Source: Acanthochlamys bracteata
Lineage: Eukaryota > Streptophyta > Magnoliopsida > Pandanales > Velloziaceae
Length of the DNA stretch: 64,000 nt
Direction of reading: 5' to 3'
Assembly: GCA_019914995.1 (NCBI GenBank)
Contig: CM034129.1
Location: 5,283,725-5,347,724 of the forward strand
The position numbers and the translations under genes are program-made. The notes under the pieces were generated by a model that was not told the origin of the DNA, searched no databases, and saw only the letters and a program-made list of their open reading frames with translations. This document shows positions 63,770-64,000 of this stretch, one piece after another; the first letter of the stretch is position 1; every line of letters begins with the position of its first letter.

Positions 63770-63930
63770 GGCTCCTGTTTGGATGAGCTAATTGAGAAAA
63801 AGTACTTTTCTAATAAGATATTAAAAGTTTAAAGCAAATTGATAAATTCATCCATACGAGCCATAAGACCAAAAAGACTTCTCGAAAAACAGCTTATAAG
63901 CACTTTGAATAAGCTCATTCAAATGAAGCA
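63770..63930. mobile_element. Small Tourist-like MITE with TTA flanks
   Basis: The left end GGCTCCTGTTTGGATGAGCT and the right end (reverse complement TGCTTCATTTGAATGAGCTT) form an imperfect inverted repeat about a 161-bp unit. TTA is present directly outside both ends (63767-63769 and 63931-63933), as for PIF/Harbinger-type elements. Confidence 0.65.
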
Positions 63931-64000
63931 TTAGTAAATGATGTTTTCTTGAAAATCTGATTTGAAGTGCAGACCCATAAAATTTCATCAAACAGTATAA

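Larger units (their letters stand above)
62774..64000 (-). other. Partial VIH intron at the right edge
   Basis: No exon encoding the expected upstream kinase-domain sequence was found between 62774 and the edge, so this is intron. It contains the foldback element at 62935-63207, a small MITE at 63770-63930 and several A-runs. The remaining VIH exons must lie beyond 64000. Confidence 0.7.

Noticed and set aside
1-64000. CRISPR arrays, tRNA, rRNA or prokaryote-type operons
   Set aside because: No regularly spaced repeat arrays, no tRNA T-loop or anticodon arrangements, and gene structures are plainly those of a plant nucleus.

Overview
The window reads as nuclear DNA from a flowering plant, a eudicot and probably a rosid. 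The evidence is multi-exon genes with GT-AG introns, strongly A/T-rich spacers, plant-only families (PPR-SMR, PPR-DYW, AHA proton pump, VIH inositol pyrophosphate kinase) and plant-type small DNA transposons. The species cannot be named from sequence alone. Exon models below were built by hand: I checked splice consensus, reading phase and fit to remembered plant homologues.

Layout. 1-1909 (minus): the first 636 codons of a ubiquitin C-terminal hydrolase-related protein, running off the left edge. About 2.4-7.3 kb is an A/T-rich spacer with decayed small repeats. 7.3-11.9 kb (plus): a PPR-SMR gene with an intron-containing leader and a possible spliced uORF. 12.5-21.4 kb (plus): a 16-exon FAD-dependent oxidoreductase of the HI0933/BaiN type, with three small transposon-like insertions in its introns. 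24.7-28.0 kb (plus): a five-exon plastid-type FAD synthetase. 29.6-31.4 kb (plus): an intronless PPR-DYW editing factor closely resembling CRR28. 33.6-39.7 kb (minus): a complete 21-exon plasma-membrane H+-ATPase closest to AHA11. About 39.9-47.5 kb is a second A/T-rich spacer. 47.5-62.8 kb (minus): twenty 3' exons of a VIH-type diphosphoinositol pentakisphosphate kinase/phosphatase, whose 5' exons lie beyond the right edge.

The genes are ordinary housekeeping and organelle-biogenesis genes and do not form one pathway. The one functional echo is that an FAD-dependent enzyme and the enzyme that makes FAD are same-strand neighbours.

The less ordinary material is in the repeats. It includes a family of long-armed palindromic elements, one copy of which sits between two (AT)n tracts; an hAT-like element with an 8-bp target duplication; a MITE with a perfect 25-bp inverted repeat; an antisense decayed RTE-type LINE in a VIH intron; a foldback element; and a repeat-within-repeat structure near 60.4-60.8 kb. 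I found no evidence for a new multi-gene system.
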